13,129 nt of DNA, from the NCBI RefSeq assembly GCF_003248505.1, contig NZ_QFOA01000086.1, positions 1 through 13,129 on the forward strand, in the 5' to 3' direction. The DNA is from Sphingobium sp. GTDB taxonomy: Bacteria; Pseudomonadota; Alphaproteobacteria; Sphingomonadales; Sphingomonadaceae. A program made the position numbers and the translations under genes. Position 1 is the stretch's first letter. Each line of letters starts with the position of its first letter. Below are positions 7,110 through 13,129 of the stretch, one piece after another. Under the pieces are notes generated by a model that saw only the letters and a program-made list of their open reading frames with translations, was not told where the DNA came from and did not search any database.

Positions 7110-7678
7110 TTGGCCTGGGCGATCCCGAACGTGCGAAGCTATTATCAGACCGCCTCCTCGATCGTTTCGGATCTTTCCCCGAAGCGCTGAATGCACCTGA
7201 GGCGGACCGTATCGACGCCGTCGGCGGCCGTGACGTCGAAGGTCTATTCGCGTCAGTCCGAGCTGCAATCCACATCGTCCTGCGAGGGCGCCTTCCACAA
7301 AGGGCGGTTCTTGCAAGCGAACCAGCGGTTCTCGAATATCTGCGCGGCACGATGGCGTTCGCACCCAACGAGCAGTTTCGCGTGCTGTATCTCAATGCCG
7401 GCAATGCGCTTCTTCGCGACGAACTGGCAGGGAGCGGCTCGGTTTCATCCGTCCACGTCTACCCGCGCGAGATCCTCAAGCGGTGCCTGGAGCTCGGTGC
7501 GACCGCCATCATCGTTGCCCATAACCATCCGTCGGGCCGCCTTGTCCCATCCAGGAGCGACAGAACCATGACCCGCAATCTGGTCGAGGCTGCAAGGGCG
7601 CTCGACGTTGCCGTCCACGACCATATCCTGATCGCCCAGGAGGGCAGCCTGAGCTTCCGTAGACAGGGACTTTTGTAA
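7109..7678 (+). CDS. radC: RadC-like JAB/MPN domain protein, start codon unclear
   Basis: A member of the RadC family. The JAMM metal site is intact: HNHPSGRLVPSRSD at 7520-7561 fits HxH-x7-S-x2-D, and a Glu lies upstream in LRDELAG. An N-terminal helical part (ILEELIGLGDPERAKLL) resembles the end of the RadC helix-hairpin-helix region. RadC has no proven repair role; the JAB fold is that of a metalloprotease. The start is a problem: recognisable sequence begins at about 7091, but the nearest in-frame ATGs are far upstream (6644, 6879, inside the membrane-protein gene) or far downstream (7351). ATT at 7109 is 5 nt after GGAGG and overlaps the previous stop codon by one base, so it is my working choice. 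Confidence 0.75.
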   Translation: MGLGDPERAKLLSDRLLDRFGSFPEALNAPEADRIDAVGGRDVEGLFASVRAAIHIVLRGRLPQRAVLASEPAVLEYLRGTMAFAPNEQFRVLYLNAGNALLRDELAGSGSVSSVHVYPREILKRCLELGATAIIVAHNHPSGRLVPSRSDRTMTRNLVEAARALDVAVHDHILIAQEGSLSFRRQGLL

Positions 7679-7692
7679 GCCAAATCGCGCGC

Positions 7693-7725
7693 GAACGGCA
7701 GGTTCAGCCTCACGCCGCGCCGTTC
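7693..7725 (+). repeat. inverted repeat between radC-like and MarR-like genes
   Basis: Seven-base arms GAACGGC (7693-7699) and GCCGTTC (7719-7725) flank a 19-nt loop, 20 nt before the MarR-like start. No T-run follows. It may be an operator for the MarR-like protein or an RNA hairpin. Confidence 0.35.
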
Positions 7726-7744
7726 AAGCATAGGGAGATATGCT

Positions 7745-8149
7745 GTGCCCCATCGCTCGTTCGCTCGTATGGAAACCTGCCGGAAGCTGGTGACAATGCG
7801 CAAGGCACTTGGCGATGCCTTGGGCTATCGTCACTGTGCCAACCCGATATGGGACATGCTCATGGAACTCTATATTGCCGAACGAGAGAGACGGATCGTC
7901 TATCTCTGGTCCCTGTGCAGCTTTGCCAATGTCCCGTTCTCGACGGCTTGCCGCAAAGTCACCGAGATGGAAGAAATTGGCCTCGTCAGGCGAAACACGG
8001 CCCATCGCGATCGTCGCGGCGTAGTGGTTACGCTGACCAAGAACGGCGAAGGCCTGATCGAGTCCCTGCTGGATCGCCTTGCCGAAATCTACAATGTCGA
8101 GTCGACAGCCCGTGCCGGTGTTTCCACGCTGGTCAGGTTCGCCAATTGA
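7745..8149 (+). CDS. MarR-like winged-helix DNA-binding protein
   Basis: A 134-residue predicted transcriptional regulator. Residues about 38-110 fit a MarR-type winged helix: a helix after IWDMLMELYIAE, a recognition region VPFSTACRKVTEMEEIGLVRR, and the wing HRDRRGVVVTLTKNGEGLI with the typical DRR...LT..G pattern. The GTG start at 7745 has AGGGAG about 8 nt upstream. It is the last gene of the plus-strand cluster, 66 nt after the RadC-like gene. Its last 61 nt overlap the end of the convergent minus-strand gene. Similar small winged-helix proteins occur on sphingomonad plasmids; targets are unknown. Confidence 0.75.
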   Translation: MPHRSFARMETCRKLVTMRKALGDALGYRHCANPIWDMLMELYIAERERRIVYLWSLCSFANVPFSTACRKVTEMEEIGLVRRNTAHRDRRGVVVTLTKNGEGLIESLLDRLAEIYNVESTARAGVSTLVRFAN

Positions 8150-8565
8150 TCCACGCGCCGTAGCTGAACAGCCTCCAAGCGGCGCACAGCTGCCCAGGCG
8201 GCCCAGATTTTTTCGGCCTGCGCCGCCTCGACTGGGCATATTACCACGATGAGGGTCTTGGGCCCCTTGCCCAACAGTCGCGCAAAAGATTCTCGTTCGC
8301 CTGGGGTCAGTCGATCGATCCCGTAGACTGCCACCAACCGCGGCCGTTCGTGCGTGAAGAGGCCGTGCTGCTCGGGCGTGACGACCTGGCTCAAGCGGAT
8401 GGGAATGAACTGAATTGCCAATTCCTCCGCGATGCGTTTGAGCTGCATGCCCGGATCGGCGCCGATAGGAACCAGCCTGATGATAGGCTTTGGCTTTTCG
8501 CTATCATTCCAGGCTACCTTCAAGCGCTCACCCAAATCTGGTGACGAGGGAGCTACGTGCATCAT
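8089..8565 (-). CDS. hypothetical protein, possibly a degenerate AAA+ domain
   Basis: A 158-residue protein 99 nt downstream of dnaE2 on the same strand. The pattern resembles a AAA+ core: PIIRLVPIG-ADPG sits where Walker A should be, followed by LKRIAEELAIQFIPIRLSQV, then RLVAVYGIDRLTPGERESFARLLGKGPKTLIVVIC, which looks like Walker B and sensor 1. The Walker A lysine (GKT/S) and the Walker B acidic pair (DE) are both missing, so it should not hydrolyse ATP. This reading is inference from pattern only. The start has two adjacent ATGs (8565, 8562) and a poor ribosome-binding site. Its end overlaps the convergent MarR-like gene. A role with DnaE2 is possible but unsupported. Confidence 0.5.
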   Translation of the reverse strand: MMHVAPSSPDLGERLKVAWNDSEKPKPIIRLVPIGADPGMQLKRIAEELAIQFIPIRLSQVVTPEQHGLFTHERPRLVAVYGIDRLTPGERESFARLLGKGPKTLIVVICPVEAAQAEKIWAAWAAVRRLEAVQLRRVDQLANLTSVETPARAVDSTL

Positions 8566-8664
8566 GGACTTTCGTAGGGACGGCTGGTGCCATTGGCCTG
8601 TTGCGTCCGCCGGGTCAAGCTGCTGTGGCGCCTTATGTCCCGCTGCGCTCGCCGCGTGCCTTGA

Positions 8665-11600
8665 TCATTTGAAATTGCGGCTTTTGACCAGCGCCCGATC
8701 TCGCGCCGTACCGATATGCAGATCGGGAATCAGAATATCGCGAGGTTGCGGCATGACGCGCGGATCTGGTCCACCACCATTCTTGGCGCCGTCGCCACGC
8801 CCATAGCTTATCGGAAATGGCGTCGACTTTTCGCTGAGGGAACTCAGGAGCGCAGACAGGTCGACCAGCTTCTTGACGATGACGTGGACCACCTCGCCTT
8901 CCCGCTGCACCTGACCGTAGAGGCCAATCATGCGGGCTCCCATCACGATCCTGCGATTCTGTTCGAACATGCTCGGCCAGACGATGAGATTGGCGATACC
9001 CGTTTCGTCCTCGATCGTGATGAACATGACGCCTTTGGCCGATCCGGGGCGCTGGCGCACCAGTACCAGACCGGCCAGCCAGATGTAGCGACCGTCTTTC
9101 ATGCTATCGAGATTGCTGCACGGGACCATCTTCTGTCTCAACAATTCCTCGCGGAGAAATGAGACCGGATGTTGCCGCAGGGTTAGCCCTACATGGCCAT
9201 AATCTTCGACCACCTCCCTGCCCTCGCTCATGGGCCGGAGCGCCACAGGCTGCTCGACGATCTCATGGACGAAACCATTCTCCCGGGCGTCGGCGGCCGC
9301 GAAGAGGGGCAATTGTTCGTTCCGGAGCGCCTTGATGGCCCAGAGGGCATCGCGGCGCCCGCGGCGCAGCGATGTACGAAAGGCATCGGCTTCGGCAAGC
9401 CGATTGAGCGCGCCCACGCCGACACCCGCCCGCCGCCAAAGCTCTTCGATACTGAAAAATGGCTCATCGGCGCGAGCCATCACGATGCGGGCGGCGTCGG
9501 CCTCCTTCAGTCCCGCCACCATGCGCATACCAAGCCGCACAGCGAAGCGATCATTTCCCGCCGGTTCGAGGGTGCAATCCCAGCGCGACGCATTGATGCA
9601 GACGGGCCGTACGTCCACATGATGGGCTCTGGCATCAGCCACGATCTGGGCAGGCGCATAGAAGCCCATGGGCTGTGAATTGAGAAGGCTCGCGCAAAAG
9701 ATGTCGGGATGCCAGCATTTGAGCCAGCAGGAGGCGTAGGCAATCAATGCGAATGAGGCGGCGTGACTTTCGGGGAAGCCATAGCTGCCAAAGCCCTCCA
9801 GCTGACCGAAGGTCTTTTCAGCGAAGTCGGCGGTGTAGCCTCGTTCGACCATGCCACCCACAAGCTTCTCCTTGAACTTCGAAACCCCGCCCGTGAACTT
9901 GAAGGTCGCCATCGCACGGCGGAGCTGGTCGGCTTCCGAAGGTGTAAATCCCGCGCATTCGATCGCCACCCGCATCGCCTGTTCCTGAAAAAGCGGGACG
10001 CCGAGCGTCTTACCCAGCACCTTTTCAAGTTCGGGTTTGGGATATTCGACCGGCTCCTTGCCAGCCCGTCGGCGCAGATAGGGATGGACCATGTCGCCCT
10101 GGATCGGCCCAGGCCGCACGATCGCGACCTCGATCACAAGATCGTAAAAGGTGCGCGGCTTGATGTGGGGGAGCATCGCCATCTGGGCACGGCTCTCGAT
10201 CTGGAAAGCGCCAAGCGTGTCGGCGGCGCGGATCATGGCATAAGTGCGCGGATCCTCAGGCGGGATGGATGCCAGGTCCATCTCGATCCCCTTATGCTCG
10301 CCCAAGAAATTAAACCCGCGCTTCATGGCGGTCAGCATGCCCAGCGCCAGGCAATCGACTTTCATGAATTTGAGGCTGTCGATGTCATCCTTGTCCCATT
10401 CGATGACCTGACGGTCGGGCATCGCTGCTGGCTCGATCGGCACCAGTTCATCGAGCCGATCATGCGTGAGAACGAAGCCTCCAGGATGCTGCGACAAGTG
10501 CCGCGGGGTTCCTATGAGTTCGCGCGCGAGGTCGATCGCCAGTCTTAGCCGCCGGTCCGAGAGATTGAGGCCGAGTTCACCGACATGGCGCTCCTGCACG
10601 CCTTCCTCGCTCCAGCCCCAGATCTGGCTGGAGAGCGCCTTGATAAGATCTTCAGAAAGCCCCAGCGCCTTGCCGACGTCCCGGATCGCGCCCTTGGCCT
10701 TGTAACGAATGACGGTCGAGCACAGGGCAGCATGGTTGCGCCCATAGGTTTCGAAAACCCACTGCATCACGATCTCGCGCCGCTCATGCTCGAAATCGAC
10801 GTCGATGTCCGGCGGCTCCTTGCGCTCCTGGCTGATGAACCGCTCGAACAGGAGGTCGGAGCGCTCCGGGTCAATCGACGTGATACCGAGCACGAAGCAG
10901 ACCGCGCTGTTTGCCGCTGACCCGCGCCCCTGACAAAGGATGTCGCGGCTGCGGGCAAAGCGGACGATCGCGTTCACCGTCAGGAAATAGGGCGCATATT
11001 CAAGCTCGGCGATGAGCCCCAATTCATGGCACAGCAGTCCCTCGACCTTGTCCGGAACCCCGTCGGGATAACGCGCAGCCGCAGCTTCCCAGGTGAGCTG
11101 CTCAAGCCTCATCTGGGGCGACATGCCGCAGACACCGGCTTCCTGCGGATATTGATAGCGCAGCTCATCCAACGAGAACTGACACCGCCGGGCTATCTCC
11201 AGGGTTTGGGCCAGTGCCTCAGGATAGCGGCCATAAAGACGGTGCATCTCGTGGGCCGGCATGAGATAGCGATCGGCATAAAGCTCGCGCCGCGCGCCCA
11301 GCTCGTCGATCGTGCAGCGATGGCGGGTGCAGGTCATGACCTCCTGCAAGACCCGCCTGTGTGGATGATGATAGAGGACATCGCCGGTCACCACAGTGGG
11401 CACGTGATGGCGCGCGGCGAGATTGGAGAGATTATGCAGGCGCAACTGATCGCCCGGTCTCCGCCGGAGGGTCAGGCTGAGATAGGCACGGCCTTCGAAT
11501 ATATCCGCGAACCGCGCAACCACACCCTCGGCTTCCTCGACTTCACCGGGGAGCAGGACGGCCAACAATCCTTCGGCATAATCGGCAACATCGTTCCAGC

Positions 11601-11934
11601 CGATGATGCATCTTCCTTTGCCGCCGCGCTTCTTGCCCCGGCTGAGCAGTCGGCAGAGATGGGCATATCCATTTCTGTCGAGCGGGTAGACGAGGAGACT
11701 GTCGCCCTCGGCGAGATCAAGCCGGCAACCAACGATCAGCCGAACATTGGTGACCTTGGCGGCCTCATAGCCGCGAACGATTCCTGCGAGGCTGTTGCGG
11801 TCGGTGATCGCCAGAGCTTCCAGCCCACACGCTTCAGCCTGCGCGAACAGTTCCTCACAGCTCGAGGCGCCCCGCAAAAAGGTGAAATGGGAGACGCATT
11901 GAAGTTCGACATAACGCAGGTTATCGGAACGCAT
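8665..11934 (-). CDS. dnaE2: error-prone DNA polymerase DnaE2
   Basis: A full-length (1,089 residue) DNA polymerase III alpha-type enzyme of the DnaE2/ImuC branch, which extends DNA past lesions and causes damage-induced mutation. In order: PHP domain (SHFTFLRGASS about 15-25; TDRNSLAG 44-51, with Arg where many PHP domains have a metal-binding His), QGRGSAANSAV (335-345), catalytic PPDIDVDF (374-381), SQHPGGF (481-487), third catalytic Asp in KFMKVDCL (522-529), a tandem HhH region, an OB fold near 970-1010 (GVMFITIEDETG), and the C-terminal QPRDI/PDLHI signature. The ATG at 11934 keeps the conserved N-terminus. A SOS box abuts it. imuA and imuB, its usual partners, are not upstream. Confidence 0.97.
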   Translation of the reverse strand: MRSDNLRYVELQCVSHFTFLRGASSCEELFAQAEACGLEALAITDRNSLAGIVRGYEAAKVTNVRLIVGCRLDLAEGDSLLVYPLDRNGYAHLCRLLSRGKKRGGKGRCIIGWNDVADYAEGLLAVLLPGEVEEAEGVVARFADIFEGRAYLSLTLRRRPGDQLRLHNLSNLAARHHVPTVVTGDVLYHHPHRRVLQEVMTCTRHRCTIDELGARRELYADRYLMPAHEMHRLYGRYPEALAQTLEIARRCQFSLDELRYQYPQEAGVCGMSPQMRLEQLTWEAAAARYPDGVPDKVEGLLCHELGLIAELEYAPYFLTVNAIVRFARSRDILCQGRGSAANSAVCFVLGITSIDPERSDLLFERFISQERKEPPDIDVDFEHERREIVMQWVFETYGRNHAALCSTVIRYKAKGAIRDVGKALGLSEDLIKALSSQIWGWSEEGVQERHVGELGLNLSDRRLRLAIDLARELIGTPRHLSQHPGGFVLTHDRLDELVPIEPAAMPDRQVIEWDKDDIDSLKFMKVDCLALGMLTAMKRGFNFLGEHKGIEMDLASIPPEDPRTYAMIRAADTLGAFQIESRAQMAMLPHIKPRTFYDLVIEVAIVRPGPIQGDMVHPYLRRRAGKEPVEYPKPELEKVLGKTLGVPLFQEQAMRVAIECAGFTPSEADQLRRAMATFKFTGGVSKFKEKLVGGMVERGYTADFAEKTFGQLEGFGSYGFPESHAASFALIAYASCWLKCWHPDIFCASLLNSQPMGFYAPAQIVADARAHHVDVRPVCINASRWDCTLEPAGNDRFAVRLGMRMVAGLKEADAARIVMARADEPFFSIEELWRRAGVGVGALNRLAEADAFRTSLRRGRRDALWAIKALRNEQLPLFAAADARENGFVHEIVEQPVALRPMSEGREVVEDYGHVGLTLRQHPVSFLREELLRQKMVPCSNLDSMKDGRYIWLAGLVLVRQRPGSAKGVMFITIEDETGIANLIVWPSMFEQNRRIVMGARMIGLYGQVQREGEVVHVIVKKLVDLSALLSSLSEKSTPFPISYGRGDGAKNGGGPDPRVMPQPRDILIPDLHIGTARDRALVKSRNFK

Positions 11935-11936
11935 TT

Positions 11937-11951
11937 GTTCCTTATATGTTC
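11937..11951. promoter_or_regulatory. LexA (SOS) box of dnaE2
   Basis: GTTC-CTTATAT-GTTC exactly matches the alphaproteobacterial LexA site GTTC-N7-GTTC. On the dnaE2 strand it reads GAACATATAAGGAAC, and only AA separates it from the ATG. The spacer contains TATAAG, a good -10 hexamer (11941-11946), and AAGGA, a possible Shine-Dalgarno. LexA here should block dnaE2 until DNA is damaged. Confidence 0.85.
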
Positions 11952-12021
11952 TTTTAACGCTGACGGGAAGCGGGACCGAGACTCTTTCAAGGAACTCGAT
12001 TGGTCTGGCGTCGTTAAGTCG

Positions 12022-12062
12022 ATATCGGATCGCAATTCTGCCCCCCGCAATCGGTCCGATAT
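12022..12062 (+). ncRNA. hairpin of a possible small RNA or leader
   Basis: Eight-base arms ATATCGGA (12022-12029) and TCCGATAT (12055-12062) flank 25 nt. The right arm overlaps a small palindrome ATCGGTCCGAT (12050-12060). This hairpin stands 6 nt before the strong terminator that follows. No promoter or gene is visible between the SOS box and here on the plus strand, so a small RNA of up to about 150 nt is possible. Confidence 0.3.
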
Positions 12063-12068
12063 AATTTC

Positions 12069-12112
12069 GGCCCTGCCAGCATCTCCCCGCTGGCAGGGCC
12101 TTTATTTATTTC
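12069..12112 (+). terminator. strong intrinsic terminator
   Basis: A perfect 12-bp stem (GGCCCTGCCAGC at 12069-12080 with its complement at 12089-12100) and an 8-nt loop are followed by TTTATTTATTTC on the plus strand. In the other direction only a weak T-tail is present (GAAATTATAT). It also lies 5 nt past the stop of the minus-strand ORF ending at 12106, so it may work both ways and insulate dnaE2 from upstream transcription. Confidence 0.8.
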
Positions 12113-12471
12113 ACAAGGTTTGCTGCTTGCTTGATGAAGCGTCCAGCCAAACTGACCCCAGCGGCCAAAAGAAACCCCGCCGGAGACAACTCAACGACGG
12201 GGCCAGGTTCAGGGAGGTGTCGCTCTAAAGGGGGAAAGAACGACAATGCAAAGATAGGAATACTAAGTGCTATTTCAAGCGATTGGTGCGACGTATCATG
12301 TCCATAGTGAAGAAGGATCGTTCTGCGTTTTGAACTTTTAAGCGCCTTAAAACGCGGACCGCAGCCGATGCCATAATTGGCACGAATCATCGTCAGTTGA
12401 AACCGACGCCCTGCGCCGTAGCGGGCCGGATCATTCTTGCGGCGAAGGCCCTTCACCCGATCCAGCGACAA
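12106..12471 (-). CDS. hypothetical small ORF, doubtful
   Basis: A 121-residue open frame with no recognised family. The C-terminal 30 residues (VVELSPAGFLLAAGVSLAGRFIKQ) look protein-like and mildly membrane-seeking. The N-terminal half is Arg/Lys-rich and less convincing. The first ATG (12471) lies inside the end of the upstream DUF6771-like gene; ATG at 12390 is an alternative. Neither has a clear ribosome-binding site. In its favour, the stop codon lies 5 nt before a perfect hairpin. Base composition around 12230-12330 is more AT-rich than the rest of the window, which fits acquired or non-coding DNA. Confidence 0.3.
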   Translation of the reverse strand: MSLDRVKGLRRKNDPARYGAGRRFQLTMIRANYGIGCGPRFKALKSSKRRTILLHYGHDTSHQSLEIALSIPIFALSFFPPLERHLPEPGPVVELSPAGFLLAAGVSLAGRFIKQAANLVK

Positions 12472-12616
12472 GCGCGTTGATGATCATGCTCGTGATCGTC
12501 TCCTCGGCCGTGCGGCGCACGCCCGCGTCCTTCGACACGAAATCGTTCCGCAGCCAAAGCGGCGCGCGCTCTACGGCTCGGGCAATGATGTCCTTGGCCT
12601 GGTCGTCCATCTCCAA
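12431..12616 (-). CDS. small DUF6771-like protein
   Basis: A 59-61 residue protein that resembles the DUF6771 small proteins of sphingomonads: a leading helix (IIARAVERAPLWLRNDF), a short Asp/Arg turn (SKDAGVRRTAEE) and a closing helix (TITSMIINAL). The Ala-Pro-x-Trp-x-Arg and R-x-x-A-E-E positions are what I rely on. The function is unknown for the family. The frame opens at TTG (12616), which has GGAG 10 nt upstream, while the ATG at 12610 has only AGG 8 nt upstream, so either could be used. A cluster of inverted repeats lies 48 nt upstream and may control it. Confidence 0.6.
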   Translation of the reverse strand: MEMDDQAKDIIARAVERAPLWLRNDFVSKDAGVRRTAEETITSMIINALVAGSGEGPSPQE

Positions 12617-12663
12617 TGCCTATGATCTCCAATCGGAGGTAGCGCAAACCAAAACTCGCCGAC

Positions 12664-12700
12664 CATTATCGATAAACAGCAGACGATAATGAACGACCGG
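12664..12700. repeat. cluster of overlapping inverted repeats
   Basis: CATTATCG (12664-12671) pairs with CGATAATG (12684-12691). TTATCGATAA (12666-12675) is itself a palindrome, so CGATAA occurs twice, 14 bp apart. TGAACGACCGG (12690-12700) has an exact 11-bp inverted copy at 12783-12793. These sit just upstream of the DUF6771-like gene and look like operator sites. Part of the set may be the outer end of the IS5-type element. Confidence 0.45.
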
Positions 12701-12782
12701 TCCTGGCCGTTAGGCGGCCGTCCGGTTTGGAACCGTATACGGGGATAGCTGACGCTCATGCGGCGTCGGCTGCCGACCAAAG

Positions 12783-12793
12783 CCGGTCGTTCA
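12783..12793. repeat. distal arm of an 11-bp inverted repeat
   Basis: CCGGTCGTTCA is the exact reverse complement of 12690-12700. It ends 3 nt before the transposase remnant's stop codon. The 82 nt between the arms hold a hairpin GGCCG/CGGCC (12704-12718) and GTCGG-CTG-CCGAC (12766-12778), but no gene. Confidence 0.4.
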
Positions 12794-12795
12794 CT

Positions 12796-13029
12796 TTAGG
12801 CCACGGACTCATTATACCGCAACCAGATACGGATGGATGCGAGTTGGACTGAGGCGAGGAAGTTATCATCTCGCTTGTCGTATCGGGTTGCGACGGCCCG
12901 GAATTGTTTGAGTTTGCTGAAGAAGCGCTCGACGAGGTTACGGTATCGATAGAGGAAGGCGCTGAATACGGGAGGGCGCTTGCGGTTTGGCATGGGCTTG
13001 ATGTTGGCCCATACACCGCGAGCAGCCAT
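12796..13029 (-). pseudogene. IS5-family transposase, C-terminal remnant
   Basis: The last 77 residues of an IS5-type DDE transposase. The marker is the C-terminal signature YRNLVERFFSKLKQFRAVATRYDK, which contains the catalytic Glu and the following basic helix, then ASIRIWLRYNES. The preceding DDE parts are missing: similarity begins at MAARGVWANIKP and an in-frame stop lies just upstream. The gene is cut exactly where an IS66-family end begins (13032), so an IS66 insertion probably split it and the rest lies beyond the window. The remnant cannot transpose by itself. Confidence 0.8.
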
Positions 13030-13040
13030 CTGTAAGCGCT

Positions 13041-13060
13041 AAAACACTCCCACAGGGGAG
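13041..13060 (-). terminator. intrinsic terminator of the IS66 transposase gene
   Basis: CTCCC (13047-13051) pairs with GGGAG (13056-13060) around a 4-nt loop. On the minus strand it is followed by TGTTTT. It starts 4 nt past the transposase stop codon. Confidence 0.45.
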
Positions 13061-13063
13061 CGC

Positions 13064-13129
13064 TCAGGCGGCCTGATCGATGACGGGGCTGGCGGTGGCG
13101 CGACTATCTACCCAGTTGTAGGGGAGCAG
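13064..13129 (-). CDS. IS66-family transposase TnpC, C-terminal end (partial)
   Basis: The last 21 residues of a protein that enters from the right edge: LLPYNWVDSRATASPVIDQA and a final Ala. The LLP-x-N-W pattern near the end, plus the GTAAGCG terminus 32 nt downstream, points to IS66 TnpC. The match is short, so the family call rests on both signals together. Confidence 0.55.
   Translation of the reverse strand: MLPYNWVDSRATASPVIDQAA

Larger units (their letters stand above)
13032..13129 (-). mobile_element. end of an IS66-family insertion sequence
   Basis: The element begins with GTAAGCGCT at 13032, which fits the GTAAGCG terminus of IS66-family elements. It contains the tail of tnpC and its terminator and continues past the right edge. 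It interrupts the IS5-type transposase. IS66 elements duplicate 8 bp on insertion, so AGCCATCT (13024-13031) should recur at the other end. Confidence 0.6.

Noticed and set aside
7724..8239. 171-residue minus-strand ORF
   Set aside because: Antisense to the MarR-like gene, whose winged-helix pattern is convincing.
9763..10548. 261-residue plus-strand ORF
   Set aside because: It is an antisense shadow of the DnaE2 polymerase core. Its many His/Asp/Arg residues follow from the opposite strand's codon use.
11026..12228. 400-residue plus-strand ORF
   Set aside because: Most of it is antisense to dnaE2, and the rest crosses the SOS box and the terminator. It has no recognisable domain.
1..13129. 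CRISPR array, tRNA or rRNA genes
   Set aside because: No regularly spaced direct repeats, no cloverleaf sequence and no rRNA-like stretch were seen on either strand.

Overview
This 13.1 kb window is high-GC DNA whose proteins look alphaproteobacterial, most like sphingomonads (Sphingobium, Novosphingobium, Sphingomonas). The pointers are a methyltransferase/strawberry-notch helicase fusion, a long ParB-like protein, a CHC2/Toprim protein, a RadC-like JAB protein, a GTTC-N7-GTTC (alphaproteobacterial) SOS box and a DUF6771-like small protein. This set is typical of large plasmids and integrative elements rather than core chromosome. No replication origin, relaxase or attachment site is visible, so plasmid versus integrated element stays open.

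Layout. (1) 1-5273, minus strand: a Toprim/zinc-finger protein (5273-4386) and a ParB-like protein (4352-2319), 33 nt apart and probably one operon, closed by an intrinsic terminator at 2268-2307. The methyltransferase-helicase follows (2187-49). It loses similarity to its family at about position 99, so only the N-terminal half is left and the helicase C-terminal half is replaced by foreign sequence running off the left edge. (2) 5274-5622: a 349 nt divergent intergenic region with operator-like palindromes. (3) 5623-8149, plus strand: a tail-anchored LuxR-type HTH protein, a small helical protein, a polytopic membrane protein, a RadC-like JAB protein with no conventional start codon, and a MarR-like winged-helix protein. 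(4) 8089-11934, minus strand: dnaE2, the error-prone polymerase, with a SOS box 2 nt before its ATG, and after it a small protein that looks like a degenerate AAA+ domain. imuA and imuB are absent. (5) 11952-12112: a structured stretch ending in a strong plus-strand terminator, a possible small RNA. (6) 12106-12616, minus strand: a weak hypothetical ORF and a DUF6771-like small protein with a dense set of inverted repeats upstream. (7) 12796-13129: the C-terminal remnant of an IS5-family transposase, interrupted by one end of an IS66-family element.

How the parts may work together (inference): region 1 looks like a DNA-processing module for a mobile element, with priming/topology, ParB-like DNA binding, and DNA methylation plus unwinding. 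The methyltransferase-helicase could protect DNA from restriction, as phage P1 DarB does, but here it is broken. Region 4 would give the host damage-induced mutagenic repair. The insertion sequences at the right edge, and the broken gene at the left, suggest an actively rearranging accessory region.
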